The translations under genes and the position numbers were made by a program. Shown here in pieces: positions 52,914-62,669 of a stretch of 64,000 bases of DNA. Source of the DNA: Bacteroidota bacterium (GTDB lineage Bacteria > Bacteroidota > Bacteroidia > Cytophagales > Cyclobacteriaceae); NCBI GenBank assembly GCA_018266435.1, contig JAFEAL010000014.1, positions 1 through 64,000 on the forward strand, in the 5' to 3' direction. Every line of letters begins with the position of its first letter. Positions within the stretch are counted from its first letter, which is position 1. The notes under the pieces are model-generated. The model did not search any database. It was not told the DNA's origin and saw only the letters and a list, made by a program, of their open reading frames with translations.

Positions 52914-53348
52914 TTATCGTGTTAAGACTGTTTTACCGGACTTAAATTTAAGTGCCAGATCGTGTATGGTGGTGGAGGTAAGCATCTCCTTTATTTCCTC
53001 TCTCACTTTTATAAATTTTTCGTGCATGGGGCAAGGCCGTGCGTTGTTACATTCGCTCAGCCCCAGGCCACATCCATTGTATATTGAGTCACCATCTATC
53101 GCCTGAACAATGTCGCTCATCCGCGTTTGCTTTATCTGTTTCATGTCAATGTCAAAACCGCCATAAGGCCCGGTGTAGGAATTGACAATGTTATGCTTGG
53201 TCAGTGCTCCCAATACTTTGGCTGTAAATGCTTCGGGCGATCCTGAATGCTCGGCTACATCGCCAATGTTTACCCTTCGCCCTTCGAGCGATTGGCTGGC
53301 AATATAGATGATCGCCTTGATGCCATGTTCACATGCTTTAGAAAACAC
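52914..53348 (-). CDS. Rrf2-family regulator, NsrR-like
   Basis: The 144-aa protein has a winged helix-turn-helix domain (MFSKACEHGIKAIIYIA ... NIGDVAEHSGSPEAFTAKVLGAL) and three conserved Cys, C93, C100 and C106 (NGCGLGLSECNNARPCPMHE), the spacing used by IscR/NsrR-type members to hold an Fe-S cluster. It heads the NO-response cluster. A perfect 26-bp palindrome at 53388-53413, 40 nt upstream, is the likely autoregulatory operator. NO sensing is inferred from family and neighbours. Confidence 0.9.
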   Translation of the reverse strand: MFSKACEHGIKAIIYIASQSLEGRRVNIGDVAEHSGSPEAFTAKVLGALTKHNIVNSYTGPYGGFDIDMKQIKQTRMSDIVQAIDGDSIYNGCGLGLSECNNARPCPMHEKFIKVREEIKEMLTSTTIHDLALKFKSGKTVLTR

Positions 53349-53387
53349 TTTGTTTAGTTTGATGGGCCAAAATTAAGAATATATTTT

Positions 53388-53413
53388 CATTTACGACAAA
53401 TTTGTCGTAAATG
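53388..53413. promoter_or_regulatory. Perfect 26-bp palindrome, probable Rrf2 operator
   Basis: CATTTACGACAAA is directly followed by its exact reverse complement. It lies between the dsdA stop and the Rrf2 gene start. Length and symmetry suit a dimeric Rrf2 regulator. Confidence 0.75.
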
Positions 53414-53448
53414 TTTCATGACATCCATAACTTTTCAGTCATCGGTTA

Positions 53449-54786
53449 TTATTTTAGTGTAGGGGCGTACAGTGCTTTTCCTTTCTGATAAAAATCATCT
53501 CTTTCTTCGGTAGGAACGAAAGCGCCACCGGTAGCCCAGGCAATGTGGGTAATTTGCGAAGGGTTAATACGATGTTGGGCAATATAATCTGTGGCCGCAA
53601 TTGCATGAGGCCCGGCCAGCCCGGCCGTGGCCGAGGGCTCAATAAAAATATTCTCACTTTTTGCGAGTAAGTATAATAGCCGGAACAAGTCATCATCCTC
53701 AATGGTGTAAACCCCGCTGATGAGCCACTTGCTGATGGACGTGGCAAATGCAGAGGGTCTTCCTACGGCCAGGCCATCGGCTTCGGTGCGGTTGTCAATT
53801 CCAAAATCATGTACGCTTACTTTTTCCATTTTACCGGTGAGCAATCCGATCAACACACCGGGCGAATGTGTGGGCTCTACAAAAAAACAATGGACACAAT
53901 CGCCAAACACTTGTCGCAAACCAAATGCCACACCTCCGGGCGATCCGCCCACACCACAAGGCGAATACACAAACAGCGGATGCTGCTCATCTACCCGGAT
54001 GCTCTGTTCGTCCAGTTGCTGTTTTAAACGAGTGGCTGCTACGCTATACCCGAGAAACAGGTATTTTGAATTTTCATCATCGACAAAATACCCTTTAGGG
54101 TCAGCGTGGGTAGCGCGCCTACCCTCGGTAATGGCTTCACCAAAATCGCCCGCAAACTCAAGTACGTTTGCTCCTTTTGAGCGCAACAATTTTTTTTTCC
54201 ATTCTTTTGCATCGGCAGACATATATACCGAAACGTTGAAGCCCAACTTGGCACTGATGATGCCGATGCTTAGCCCCAGGTTTCCTGTTGATCCTACTCC
54301 GATGGAGTACTGTTGAAAAAATTGTTTGAATTTTTCGCTGTCAAATATTTCATAGTTTTCCACACCGCTCAGGAGGCCATTTTGAGTGGCTAGTTCTTCG
54401 GCATAGTGCAGCACTTCAAAAATTCCTCCTCTTGCTTTGATCGATCCGGCCACCGGTAGTTCGCTGTCGCATTTCAAAAAAAAATCCCCATCCATCTGAA
54501 ACGCAGGATCTCCGGAAAATATTTTCTTCAGGTTAGCAATTTCCCTGAGCGGTGATTCTATGACTCCTTTTGTTTCTTTTAATTCTGGAAATGCTTTAGC
54601 GAGGTAAGGGGCAAACCTTTGCCAGAGCAATTCAGCTTCCTGCATATCGTGTTGATTAACGGGCAGGGAAGTGATTTCAGTCATTCTTTTGCGTGAGGGG
54701 TTGATCCACGTTACCGGCTTCAGTTTAATAATTTTTTCCAGAAGTGGGTACTCGCTAATCCATTGGTGCAAGTCAGTAAAGGCCAT
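53449..54786 (-). CDS. dsdA: D-serine ammonia-lyase
   Basis: DsdA is a PLP enzyme that converts D-serine to pyruvate and ammonia. The 445-aa protein has the PLP lysine in PVAGSIKARGGIFEVL, the glycine loop GVGSTGNLGLSIGI, and the conserved segments YSPCGVGGSPGGVAFGLRQVFG and EPSATAGLAGP. The length fits DsdA. It precedes the Rrf2 gene on the same strand, but the palindrome between them makes joint control unlikely. Confidence 0.95.
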   Translation of the reverse strand: MAFTDLHQWISEYPLLEKIIKLKPVTWINPSRKRMTEITSLPVNQHDMQEAELLWQRFAPYLAKAFPELKETKGVIESPLREIANLKKIFSGDPAFQMDGDFFLKCDSELPVAGSIKARGGIFEVLHYAEELATQNGLLSGVENYEIFDSEKFKQFFQQYSIGVGSTGNLGLSIGIISAKLGFNVSVYMSADAKEWKKKLLRSKGANVLEFAGDFGEAITEGRRATHADPKGYFVDDENSKYLFLGYSVAATRLKQQLDEQSIRVDEQHPLFVYSPCGVGGSPGGVAFGLRQVFGDCVHCFFVEPTHSPGVLIGLLTGKMEKVSVHDFGIDNRTEADGLAVGRPSAFATSISKWLISGVYTIEDDDLFRLLYLLAKSENIFIEPSATAGLAGPHAIAATDYIAQHRINPSQITHIAWATGGAFVPTEERDDFYQKGKALYAPTLK

Positions 54787-54978
54787 AAAATGTATTTTTA
54801 ATGAATAACATCCGGGTAAGTCATGTGGCTTTTTTCAGCGAATGAATGAAGATATGCTCAAATTCATTTGATGCAACAATAAATTACAAATAAGAGTGCC
54901 CGCGAAGATTAAATTTTATAACCTCAGGATTCAGTTATAAAAATAATCAATACCTTAAACCGTAGATAAATTCACTCC

Positions 54979-57492
54979 ATGAATATCCCTGCTCACCTCA
55001 AAGGTCTTACAGAAACTGAGTTAAAAGCCTCTCGCAAAAAATACGGATATAATCAGGTTGATAAAGAGAAAAAAAATAAAGCGTATGAACTGCTGTTGGA
55101 CATTTTGAAAGAACCAATGTTGATTTTGCTTATCGCCATATCGGTTATTTACCTGCTGGTGGGCGATTATGCCGATGCTGCTTTTATGTTAACCTCAATT
55201 ATTTTGGTTTCGGCTATTTCATTTCATCAGGATAACCGAAGCAAAAAAGCATTGGAAGAGCTGGAAAAACTAAATGAACCATTAAGCACGGTTATACGCG
55301 AGGCCAAGGTGATGCAGGTGCCTACACGCGAAATTGCCGTGGGTGATTTGTGTCTTACAGAAGAGGGGAAAATCATCAATGCCGATGGTCGCGTTGTATA
55401 CAGCAACGATTATTCGGTAAACGAGGCTTCGCTTACGGGCGAAAGCTTTTCGATTTTTAAAAGCAGCGATTCAGACGATAACCGCGTTTACAGTGGCACG
55501 GTTTCTATTTCGGGCCTGGCGGTCTTTGAAGTAGAAAAAATAGGAAAGGAGACCCGCATCGGAAAAATCGCTGAGTCCATTCAACACATTAAACAGCCAA
55601 GCTCTCCTCTGCAAATTCAGATTGGAAAATTTGTGAAGACCATGGCCATAATGGGGCTTATTGTTTTTATGATGGTTTGTGGGTACAGGTACATACAAAC
55701 ACACAATGCAGTAGAAAGTCTGCTTAATGGATTGACCCTGGCCATGTCTGTTTTGCCCGAAGAAATTCCGGTAGCCTTTACTACGTTTATGGCTTTGGGT
55801 GCGTGGAAGCTGATGCGCGAAGGAATCATCATCAAACACTCGGGCATTGTAGAAACATTGGGCAGCACAACGGTTATCTGTACTGATAAAACAGGAACCA
55901 TCACAGAAAACTCCATGCGCCTGAAACTTTTGTATGATCATAAAACCGATCAAACGTATGACGAACGTAAATTCAGTGACAAGAATTTAGCTGAACTGAT
56001 TACTTACGCCATGTGGAGCAGCGAGCCGGTGCCCTTTGACCCGATGGAAAAAACATTACACCAGGTATACGCACAAACGCAAAAGGAAGACCAGCGCAAG
56101 AATTTTCAAATGGTTCATGAATACCCGTTAGAAGGAAAACCTCCCATGATGACACATCTTTTTGAAAACCGCAACCACGAACGGATCATAGCAGCCAAGG
56201 GCGCGCCCGAAGCCATCTTGGCAGTGTGTCAACTATCTTCTGCAGAAAAAGAAAACGTGCGCCAACAGGTAAGCCTGGCGGGTAAGCAAGGTTACCGGGT
56301 ATTGGGAGTAGCCAAATCTTCTTTTCAAGGTCCTGACTTTCCGGCTGCACAACAAAAATTTACATTTCAATTTTTAGGACTGACGATATTTTACGATCCG
56401 CCCAAAAAAGGAATACAAGAAGTCTTTCGAAAAACTTATGATGCGCGCATAAAGGTAAAAGTAATCACAGGTGATAATGCCGACACCACCCAATCCATTG
56501 CTGCTCAGGCAGGCATTATCAATACCACCCACACCGTAAATGGAAACGAGATTGCACAATACTCTGAAGAAGAGTTAACCGAATTGGCCCACAAAACAAC
56601 GTTGTTTACCCGGATGTTTCCAGAAGCCAAGTTGGCTATAGTGAATGCTTTAAAAAAATCGGGTGAAGTAGTAGCCATGCTGGGAGATGGTGTAAACGAT
56701 GCCCCCGCATTGAAAGCGGCTCACATTGGCGTAGCCATGGGCAGTAAAGGAACTGAAATAGCCAAGGCTGCAGCTTCTCTGGTTATTGTCAACGATGATT
56801 TAGACAAACTCATTACCGGAATAGCAGCCGGCCGCAGAATTTATTCTAACATAAAAAAAGCTATTCAATACATTATCTCCATTCATATTCCGATTATCCT
56901 TACGGTTTCGCTTCCCTTGTTTTTAGGTTGGGTTTACCCTGAAATTTTTTCGCCCGTTCATGTTATATTTTTAGAATTGATTATGGGGCCAACGTGTTCC
57001 ATCGTTTATGAAAACGAACCCATGGAAAAAAACACGATGCTTCAGAAACCAAGGATAATGACGGATACATTTTTAAGCTGGCGCGAACTGTGGATAAGCA
57101 TCACACAGGGAATAGCAATTACCGTTGGCGTATTGATAGTTTATCAGTGGGTTGTGCAACACGATGGCAACGAAGAAAAAACAAGAGCCATGGTATTTTG
57201 CACGTTGATCTTGGCCAACATTTTACTGAGTTTCACCAATCGTTCTTTTAGGTATAGCATTTTTGAAAGCTTCAAAAATAAAAACCCACTGTTAGCAGGG
57301 GTTACCAGTATTACACTAGGGTTACTCGCAACCATACTTTATGTACCCTCAGTTACTCACCTCTTCAGGGTAACTACCCTCAGCACGGCTGAACTGGGAG
57401 TAGCCCTGATAACGGCATGTGTTTCGGTTTTGTGGTTTGAAGTGTTTAAACTTGTAAAGCGACTTACCGACAAGAAACCGGCAATGAATTGA
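54979..57492 (+). CDS. Cation-translocating P-type ATPase (P2-like)
   Basis: The 837-aa protein has the phosphorylation site D303 in ICTDKTGTITEN, the TGE-type actuator motif EASLTGESFSIFK, the hinge motif MLGDGVNDAPALKAAHIGVAMG and about ten TM helices. The M4 ion-site region reads PEEIPVAFTTFMALGAW. This is close to bacterial Ca2+-type (P2A) pumps, but PEEIP replaces the usual PEGLP, so the ion is uncertain. It stands alone. Confidence 0.92.
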   Translation: MNIPAHLKGLTETELKASRKKYGYNQVDKEKKNKAYELLLDILKEPMLILLIAISVIYLLVGDYADAAFMLTSIILVSAISFHQDNRSKKALEELEKLNEPLSTVIREAKVMQVPTREIAVGDLCLTEEGKIINADGRVVYSNDYSVNEASLTGESFSIFKSSDSDDNRVYSGTVSISGLAVFEVEKIGKETRIGKIAESIQHIKQPSSPLQIQIGKFVKTMAIMGLIVFMMVCGYRYIQTHNAVESLLNGLTLAMSVLPEEIPVAFTTFMALGAWKLMREGIIIKHSGIVETLGSTTVICTDKTGTITENSMRLKLLYDHKTDQTYDERKFSDKNLAELITYAMWSSEPVPFDPMEKTLHQVYAQTQKEDQRKNFQMVHEYPLEGKPPMMTHLFENRNHERIIAAKGAPEAILAVCQLSSAEKENVRQQVSLAGKQGYRVLGVAKSSFQGPDFPAAQQKFTFQFLGLTIFYDPPKKGIQEVFRKTYDARIKVKVITGDNADTTQSIAAQAGIINTTHTVNGNEIAQYSEEELTELAHKTTLFTRMFPEAKLAIVNALKKSGEVVAMLGDGVNDAPALKAAHIGVAMGSKGTEIAKAAASLVIVNDDLDKLITGIAAGRRIYSNIKKAIQYIISIHIPIILTVSLPLFLGWVYPEIFSPVHVIFLELIMGPTCSIVYENEPMEKNTMLQKPRIMTDTFLSWRELWISITQGIAITVGVLIVYQWVVQHDGNEEKTRAMVFCTLILANILLSFTNRSFRYSIFESFKNKNPLLAGVTSITLGLLATILYVPSVTHLFRVTTLSTAELGVALITACVSVLWFEVFKLVKRLTDKKPAMN

Positions 57493-57680
57493 AGTAAGCT
57501 TTTTTATAATGAATCAACCACAGAGGCTTCGTGCACATCAGATAAAAATTTAACCTCTTGCATAGCATCTGTTAATATATGTTTAACTCTTTTTTTATTT
57601 ATGTTCTGTGAACTAAGTTTAAGCATGCACGGTTTTATAAAAGACAATTTTGTAGGTAATAAACATCAGCCCCATCCTCT
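57493..57680. other. Gap between the P-type ATPase and aconitase genes
   Basis: These 188 nt are AT-rich. CAATTTTG at about 57648-57655, near the -7 consensus, may promote acnA. No RNA gene or repeat was recognised. Confidence 0.4.
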
Positions 57681-60455
57681 ATGAACTACCCCAAAGCTAA
57701 ATCAGTAAAAGAACTTTCAGTGAACGGAAAAAAATACCAGTACTGTTCACTAAAGAATCTTAGCGTTAATGTAGAACAGTTGCCTTTCAGCATACGCATT
57801 TTGCTGGAAAACACATTGCGCAACTATGACGGGTTCAGCATAACCGATGAACACGTAGAAACGTTATTGAAATGGACACCGGCAGAAAACGACAAAGACA
57901 TTCCGTTCATGCCCGCGCGCATTCTCATGCAAGACTTTACCGGGGTGCCGGCCGTAGTGGATATGGCTTCGCTGCGGGCCGAATATGTTCGTCATGGCAA
58001 AGATGGCCAGAAAATTAACCCGGCTATTCCGGTTGACTTAGTGATTGACCACTCTGTGCAGGTAGATTATTACGGCACCGATTATTCGTACGACAAAAAT
58101 GTGGAACTGGAATTTCATCGAAACAAAGAGCGTTACGAATTATTAAAGTGGGCACAGAAAGGGTTGAAAAACTTTACCGTAGTTCCTCCGGGAATGGGCA
58201 TCTGCCATCAGGTGAATTTGGAATATTTATCGAAAGGAGTGATTGCCCGAGACGGGTGGCTGTTTCCTGATACGTTGGTAGGTACGGATTCACACACACC
58301 CATGGTCAACGGCATTGGAGTAATTGCCTGGGGTGTGGGTGGTATTGAAGCAGAAGCGGCCATGCTGGGCCAGCCTATTTTTTTCACCTGCCCGCAAGTA
58401 GTAGGATTGAAGCTAACCGGCAACATCCCTAACCAATGCACCGCTACTGACATTGTGCTTTCTATCGCCAACTTGTTACGCAAAACAGGTGTGGTCGGAA
58501 AATTTGTAGAAGTATTTGGTGATGGACTGGAGCATTTATCAGTAACAGACCGTGCTACCATCGGAAACATGTCGCCTGAGTTTGGTTGCACGGTTACGTA
58601 TTTTCCGGTTGACAACCGCACCTTGGAATACATGCGCTCCACTAACCGCTCTGATGAGCAGATAAAAATTGTAGAAACCTATTGCAAAGACAATCTTCTC
58701 TGGAGAACAGGCAATGAAAAAATAAATTATTCAACCGTTGTTGAATTGGATTTGTCAACGCTGGAGCCTACCGTCTCGGGGCCGAAGCGCCCGCAGGATA
58801 AGATTTTAGTGAAAAATTTAGGAAATAAATTTGGCGAAATTTTGAAAAGCGAATTCAACCGCGAGTACCAGGTTAAAGAAGACCGGATGGAATCGGCCTG
58901 GTTGAAAGAAGGCGGCTCAGGAACGGAGTTTACATTTGGCAAAGTTCCAATCAGTGGAGAATCGCGCTCACAAGTAATGATCGATAACAAACTTCATTCA
59001 GTCAGAATCAAACAACACAACAAAGAATTTGTGGTGAGTGATGGAAGCATTGTTATTGCAGCCATTACCAGTTGCACAAATACGTCTAACCCTGCAGTAA
59101 TGGTGGGCGCAGGTCTGCTCGCCAGAAATGCAGTGGAAAAGGGACTGCGTACAAAGTCGTGGGTTAAAACTTCGTTGGCGCCCGGTTCAAAAGTGGTCAC
59201 AAAATATTTAGAACGATCCGGGCTGAATGTTGATTTAGAAGCGTTGCGTTTTCATACCGTGGGGTACGGTTGCACGTCTTGCATCGGTAACTCGGGCCCG
59301 CTGCCTCCGGCTATTGCCACGGCAGTTGATAAAGGCGAATTAGTGGTAGCCTCCGTTCTTTCGGGCAATCGTAATTTTGAAGCCCGTGTGCACCCACAGG
59401 TGAAAATGAATTTCCTCATGTCACCCATGCTGGTTGTAGCTTATGCCTTGGCAGGAAGAGTAGATATTGACTTAATCAATGACCCGATTGATTATGACCC
59501 CAACGGCCAGCCGGTATATTTAAAAGACATCTGGCCTACACGCGAGGAGATTCATAAAACCATTAACGAATGTATGAAGCAAGGAGACTTTGAGGAAGTG
59601 TACGATGTGATTTTTGATGGCTCTGCAGATTGGCAAAACCTAAACGTAAAACTCGATCAGAATTTTGAATGGGATCAAAATTCCACTTACATCCGCGAAG
59701 CACCCTTCTTCGAAAATCTAAATGCCACACCCGATGCGGTTACCGATATTGCCGGGGCAAAAGTGTTACTCTATTTAGGTGATTCCGTTACAACTGATCA
59801 TATCTCACCTGCCGGATCATTTAAAGAATCATCTGCCGCGGGTACTTACCTTATCAACAAAGGAATAGTAAAAGATGAGTTTAACTCGTACGGTTCACGC
59901 AGAGGCAACCACGAAGTGATGATGCGCGGAACTTTTGCCAACGTACGAATCAAAAATAAAATTGCCGATAAAGAAGGAGGCTTCAGCCGCTACCTGCCCA
60001 CCGGTGAAGTGAAAACCGTTTTTGAGGTGGCCATGCACTACCAAAAAGACAAAACACCTTTGATCATTCTGGCAGGCAAGGAATACGGCTCAGGTTCATC
60101 GCGCGACTGGGCAGCGAAAGGAACATTTCTGCTCGGGGTAAAAGCCGTGATTGCCGAAAGCTATGAACGAATTCACCGAAGCAACTTAGTGGGCATGGGT
60201 ATAGCACCCTTAGTATTTACCAACGGACAAAATGCCGCTTCACTGGGTTTAGACGGAACAGAAACATTTGCTATCAACGGGCTGGCCGATAAACTGACTC
60301 CACACAAAATGCTCAATGTAAAGGCGGTTCACCCGTCAGGCAAAGAAACCAATTTCAACGCAGAAGCCAGGTTAGATTCTGCCATTGAAATAGAATACTA
60401 TAAGAACCAGGGTATTCTTCAGTATGTGCTGAGAGATTACCTGAAAAAGGGTTGA
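57681..60455 (+). CDS. acnA: Aconitate hydratase A
   Basis: AcnA interconverts citrate and isocitrate in the TCA cycle. The 924-aa protein has the 4Fe-4S ligands C465 (AAITSCTNTSNP), C531 and C534 (GYGCTSCIGNSGPLP), the N-terminal QDFTGVPAVVDMASLR and LVIDHSVQVD segments and the swivelling domain with GDSVTTDHISPAG and KEYGSGSSRDWAAKG. The length and the GTDSHTPMVNG motif fit the AcnA/IRP1 branch. It may also bind RNA when it loses its cluster, which is known for the family. Confidence 0.97.
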   Translation: MNYPKAKSVKELSVNGKKYQYCSLKNLSVNVEQLPFSIRILLENTLRNYDGFSITDEHVETLLKWTPAENDKDIPFMPARILMQDFTGVPAVVDMASLRAEYVRHGKDGQKINPAIPVDLVIDHSVQVDYYGTDYSYDKNVELEFHRNKERYELLKWAQKGLKNFTVVPPGMGICHQVNLEYLSKGVIARDGWLFPDTLVGTDSHTPMVNGIGVIAWGVGGIEAEAAMLGQPIFFTCPQVVGLKLTGNIPNQCTATDIVLSIANLLRKTGVVGKFVEVFGDGLEHLSVTDRATIGNMSPEFGCTVTYFPVDNRTLEYMRSTNRSDEQIKIVETYCKDNLLWRTGNEKINYSTVVELDLSTLEPTVSGPKRPQDKILVKNLGNKFGEILKSEFNREYQVKEDRMESAWLKEGGSGTEFTFGKVPISGESRSQVMIDNKLHSVRIKQHNKEFVVSDGSIVIAAITSCTNTSNPAVMVGAGLLARNAVEKGLRTKSWVKTSLAPGSKVVTKYLERSGLNVDLEALRFHTVGYGCTSCIGNSGPLPPAIATAVDKGELVVASVLSGNRNFEARVHPQVKMNFLMSPMLVVAYALAGRVDIDLINDPIDYDPNGQPVYLKDIWPTREEIHKTINECMKQGDFEEVYDVIFDGSADWQNLNVKLDQNFEWDQNSTYIREAPFFENLNATPDAVTDIAGAKVLLYLGDSVTTDHISPAGSFKESSAAGTYLINKGIVKDEFNSYGSRRGNHEVMMRGTFANVRIKNKIADKEGGFSRYLPTGEVKTVFEVAMHYQKDKTPLIILAGKEYGSGSSRDWAAKGTFLLGVKAVIAESYERIHRSNLVGMGIAPLVFTNGQNAASLGLDGTETFAINGLADKLTPHKMLNVKAVHPSGKETNFNAEARLDSAIEIEYYKNQGILQYVLRDYLKKG

Positions 60456-60606
60456 TGAAAAGTGATGGTTGTGACTTAAGTTGCCTGAATGAGCAAAACG
60501 GTCAGAGCTTATCTCAAAATACGATGCCTTGCGCACAAGAAGCAATTATTTTGTATAACTCGTTTTCACGGAAACAAAAACGCAACCTCGCTGGTTACGC
60601 GACAAT

Positions 60607-60614
60607 TATCTTTG
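60607..60614 (+). promoter_or_regulatory. -7 promoter element of the SMUG2-like gene
   Basis: TATCTTTG is a perfect TAnnTTTG match 25 nt before the ATG at 60640. It lies inside a 63-codon open frame (60452-60643), which argues that this frame is not a gene. Confidence 0.55.
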
Positions 60615-60639
60615 TAAGATTGCCACCCACTTTTACAGC

Positions 60640-61335
60640 ATGAGCCCAAAACTGACCGTTGCCCATCACGTCATTGCATTTAATAAAAACTTATCGTACT
60701 CCGGAAAGTTACCGGCTAATTTCCGGGTGTTGAATCCTTTTTCAGATAACCCCGAAACGATGGAGGTAATGAAAAAATTTTATAGTAAATATTATAACGA
60801 CAGCAAGAAACGCAAATTCATCCTCGGCATCAATCCCGGGCGTCATGGGGCAGGTGTTACCGGAATTCCTTTTACTGATACTAAACGATTGCAAAGTGTA
60901 TGCAACATTGAAATGAAATCAGTAGCCACACATGAAGTGTCTTCTGTTTTTGTGTACGATATGATTGAACATTTTGGCGGAGTTAATTCTTTTTATAAAA
61001 CATTTTACATCAACTCGGCTTTTCCTTTGGCTATTGTAAAAAAAACAAAAGGCGGGGTGTGGCTTAATGCCAATTACTACGATGATCAATTGCTTTTTGA
61101 AAATGTAAAAGAGTTTATGATAGAATCTTTGCAGAAACAGATCAGTCTGGGGCTGGATACATCAGAGGTGTTTATTTGGGGAAAGAAAAATGCTGATTTT
61201 ATCGAACGGCTAAATACTGAAAAAAAATTATTTCAGAAACTGACTGTACTGGAACATCCGCGGTTTATCCAGCAATATAAATCGAGAGAAAAACAAGCAT
61301 ATATTGATAAGTACCTTCGGGCATTTGGTCAATGA
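60640..61335 (+). CDS. Uracil-DNA glycosylase superfamily protein (SMUG2/DUF4918 type)
   Basis: The 231-aa protein has the glycosylase motif A segment ILGINPGRHGAGVTGIPFTD (about 65-86) and a late motif EHPRFIQQYK, which correspond to the two active-site loops of SMUG-like uracil-DNA glycosylases. The intervening FYINSAFPLAI segment also fits. It probably removes damaged bases from DNA. It starts a short plus-strand run with DUF488 and DUF2945. Confidence 0.85.
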   Translation: MSPKLTVAHHVIAFNKNLSYSGKLPANFRVLNPFSDNPETMEVMKKFYSKYYNDSKKRKFILGINPGRHGAGVTGIPFTDTKRLQSVCNIEMKSVATHEVSSVFVYDMIEHFGGVNSFYKTFYINSAFPLAIVKKTKGGVWLNANYYDDQLLFENVKEFMIESLQKQISLGLDTSEVFIWGKKNADFIERLNTEKKLFQKLTVLEHPRFIQQYKSREKQAYIDKYLRAFGQ

Positions 61336-61373
61336 CGCTTGTCAATGCCAAGAGATAAAAACACCAGCGCCCA

Positions 61374-61931
61374 ATGCAGACACCACTAAAACATACCGTT
61401 TACACCATTGGCCACTCTACCCGCAGCATCGAAGAATTTATCGCCTTGTTGCAATCATTTGACATACATCACCTGATCGACATCCGCAGTTTTCCCGGTT
61501 CGCGCAAATTTCCTCAGTTTAATAAAGAAAATTTACAAGCAACTGTAAGAGACCGTGGAATGATGTACACCCACCTGAGCGATTTAGGAGGCAGAAGAAA
61601 GGCAAAGAAGCATTCAATAAACAACCGATGGCACAATGAGTCCTTCAGAGGCTATGCCGATTATATGGGAACTCAAAATTTTGAAACAGGCATTGTCGCA
61701 TTGCAAGAGATAGCCGCTAACCAACCCTCAGCCTACATGTGCTCCGAAGCCGTGTGGTGGCGCTGCCACCGGTCGTTGATTTCCGATTACCTGAAAGCAA
61801 AAGGCTGGAACGTGCAGCACATCATGGCTCAAAACAACGCTGAAGAGCACCCCTACACTTCACCGGCACGGGTAGTGGGCGACCGTATTTTTTATTCTGA
61901 TGAAAGTTTATTTAGCCCAGGTATTTTGTGA
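61374..61931 (+). CDS. DUF488-family protein
   Basis: The 185-aa protein begins VYTIGHSTRSIEEFIALLQSFDIHHLIDIRSFPGSRKFPQFN, the long-form DUF488 signature, and has the Cys-rich stretch MCSEAVWWRCHRSLISDYL typical of this family. The function is not known to me. It lies 38 nt after the glycosylase gene and overlaps the next gene by 4 nt (GTGA). Confidence 0.9.
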   Translation: MQTPLKHTVYTIGHSTRSIEEFIALLQSFDIHHLIDIRSFPGSRKFPQFNKENLQATVRDRGMMYTHLSDLGGRRKAKKHSINNRWHNESFRGYADYMGTQNFETGIVALQEIAANQPSAYMCSEAVWWRCHRSLISDYLKAKGWNVQHIMAQNNAEEHPYTSPARVVGDRIFYSDESLFSPGIL

Positions 61932-62137
61932 AAACGAAATTTAAGATAGGTGATCACGTCTGTTGGAGTTCTGAAGCAGGAAAGGTTTCGGGAATCATCA
62001 GTAAGGTGCATACAAAGAATTTTAACTACAAAGGCTACACCCATCATGCCACTGAAGATGATCCGCAGTATGAAATTAAAAGCGATAAATCAGACCATGT
62101 TGCCGCCCATAAAGGATCTGCCCTGACCAAATTGTGA
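61928..62137 (+). CDS. DUF2945 small protein
   Basis: The 69-aa protein starts at GTG, which overlaps the TGA stop of the DUF488 gene. The sequence FKIGDHVCWSSEAGKVSGIISKVHT ... YEIKSDKSDHVAAHKGSAL is the standard DUF2945 (hypervirulence-associated, Tudor-like) domain. It may bind nucleic acid or protein, which is inferred from the fold. Confidence 0.9.
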   Translation: MKTKFKIGDHVCWSSEAGKVSGIISKVHTKNFNYKGYTHHATEDDPQYEIKSDKSDHVAAHKGSALTKL

Positions 62138-62248
62138 TTCTGCTACAGCGGGCCTTCTATTTTATTTTCTGGCATTGTCAATTAACAAAAAGTACAGTTC
62201 TTTGTGCACGTATAAAAGATAAAATACTCTTTTATATAACTAATAACC

Positions 62249-62617
62249 ATGAAAAACGAGAGAATGAATAGGCCGATTGTTTACTCATGCTCTGGGTGCT
62301 CAAGCGCAGCACAGATGGCAAATTACCTTGCCGTAAAACTGGACCGATCGGGGGCAGCAGAAATGTCGTGTATTGTTGGAGTGGGAGGGAACGTAAAAAA
62401 ATTGGTAAGAACAGCCCAATCAGGCCGCACAATCGTAGTTATTGACGGTTGTCCGCTCGCTTGCTCCAAAGCTTGCCTGGATAATCATAACCTTAAACCG
62501 GGTATTCACTTTGAACTCTCCCGGCAAGGGGTAAAGAAAAAACTACATGAGGATTTTGACCAAGAGCAAGCTGACCAGTTATTTGAACAAATTAAAAATC
62601 AACTGCAGGGTTTGTAG
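62249..62617 (+). CDS. DGC-domain putative zinc-binding protein
   Basis: The 122-aa protein has Cys pairs in YSCSGCSSAAQMANYLA and the defining VIDGCPLACSKACL motif (DGC domain, PF08859). These Cys are likely metal ligands. The ATG at 62249 is used; an internal ATG at 62264 (MNRPIVYSC) is also possible. The role is unknown. Confidence 0.87.
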   Translation: MKNERMNRPIVYSCSGCSSAAQMANYLAVKLDRSGAAEMSCIVGVGGNVKKLVRTAQSGRTIVVIDGCPLACSKACLDNHNLKPGIHFELSRQGVKKKLHEDFDQEQADQLFEQIKNQLQGL

Positions 62618-62669
62618 GAACAAAAGGCTAACTAATCGTGAGAAAAAGTACACAGGCGGGCAAATGGAT

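Noticed and set aside
60452-60643. 63-codon frame after acnA
   Set aside because: A perfect -7 promoter element for the next gene lies within it, and composition is not protein-like.
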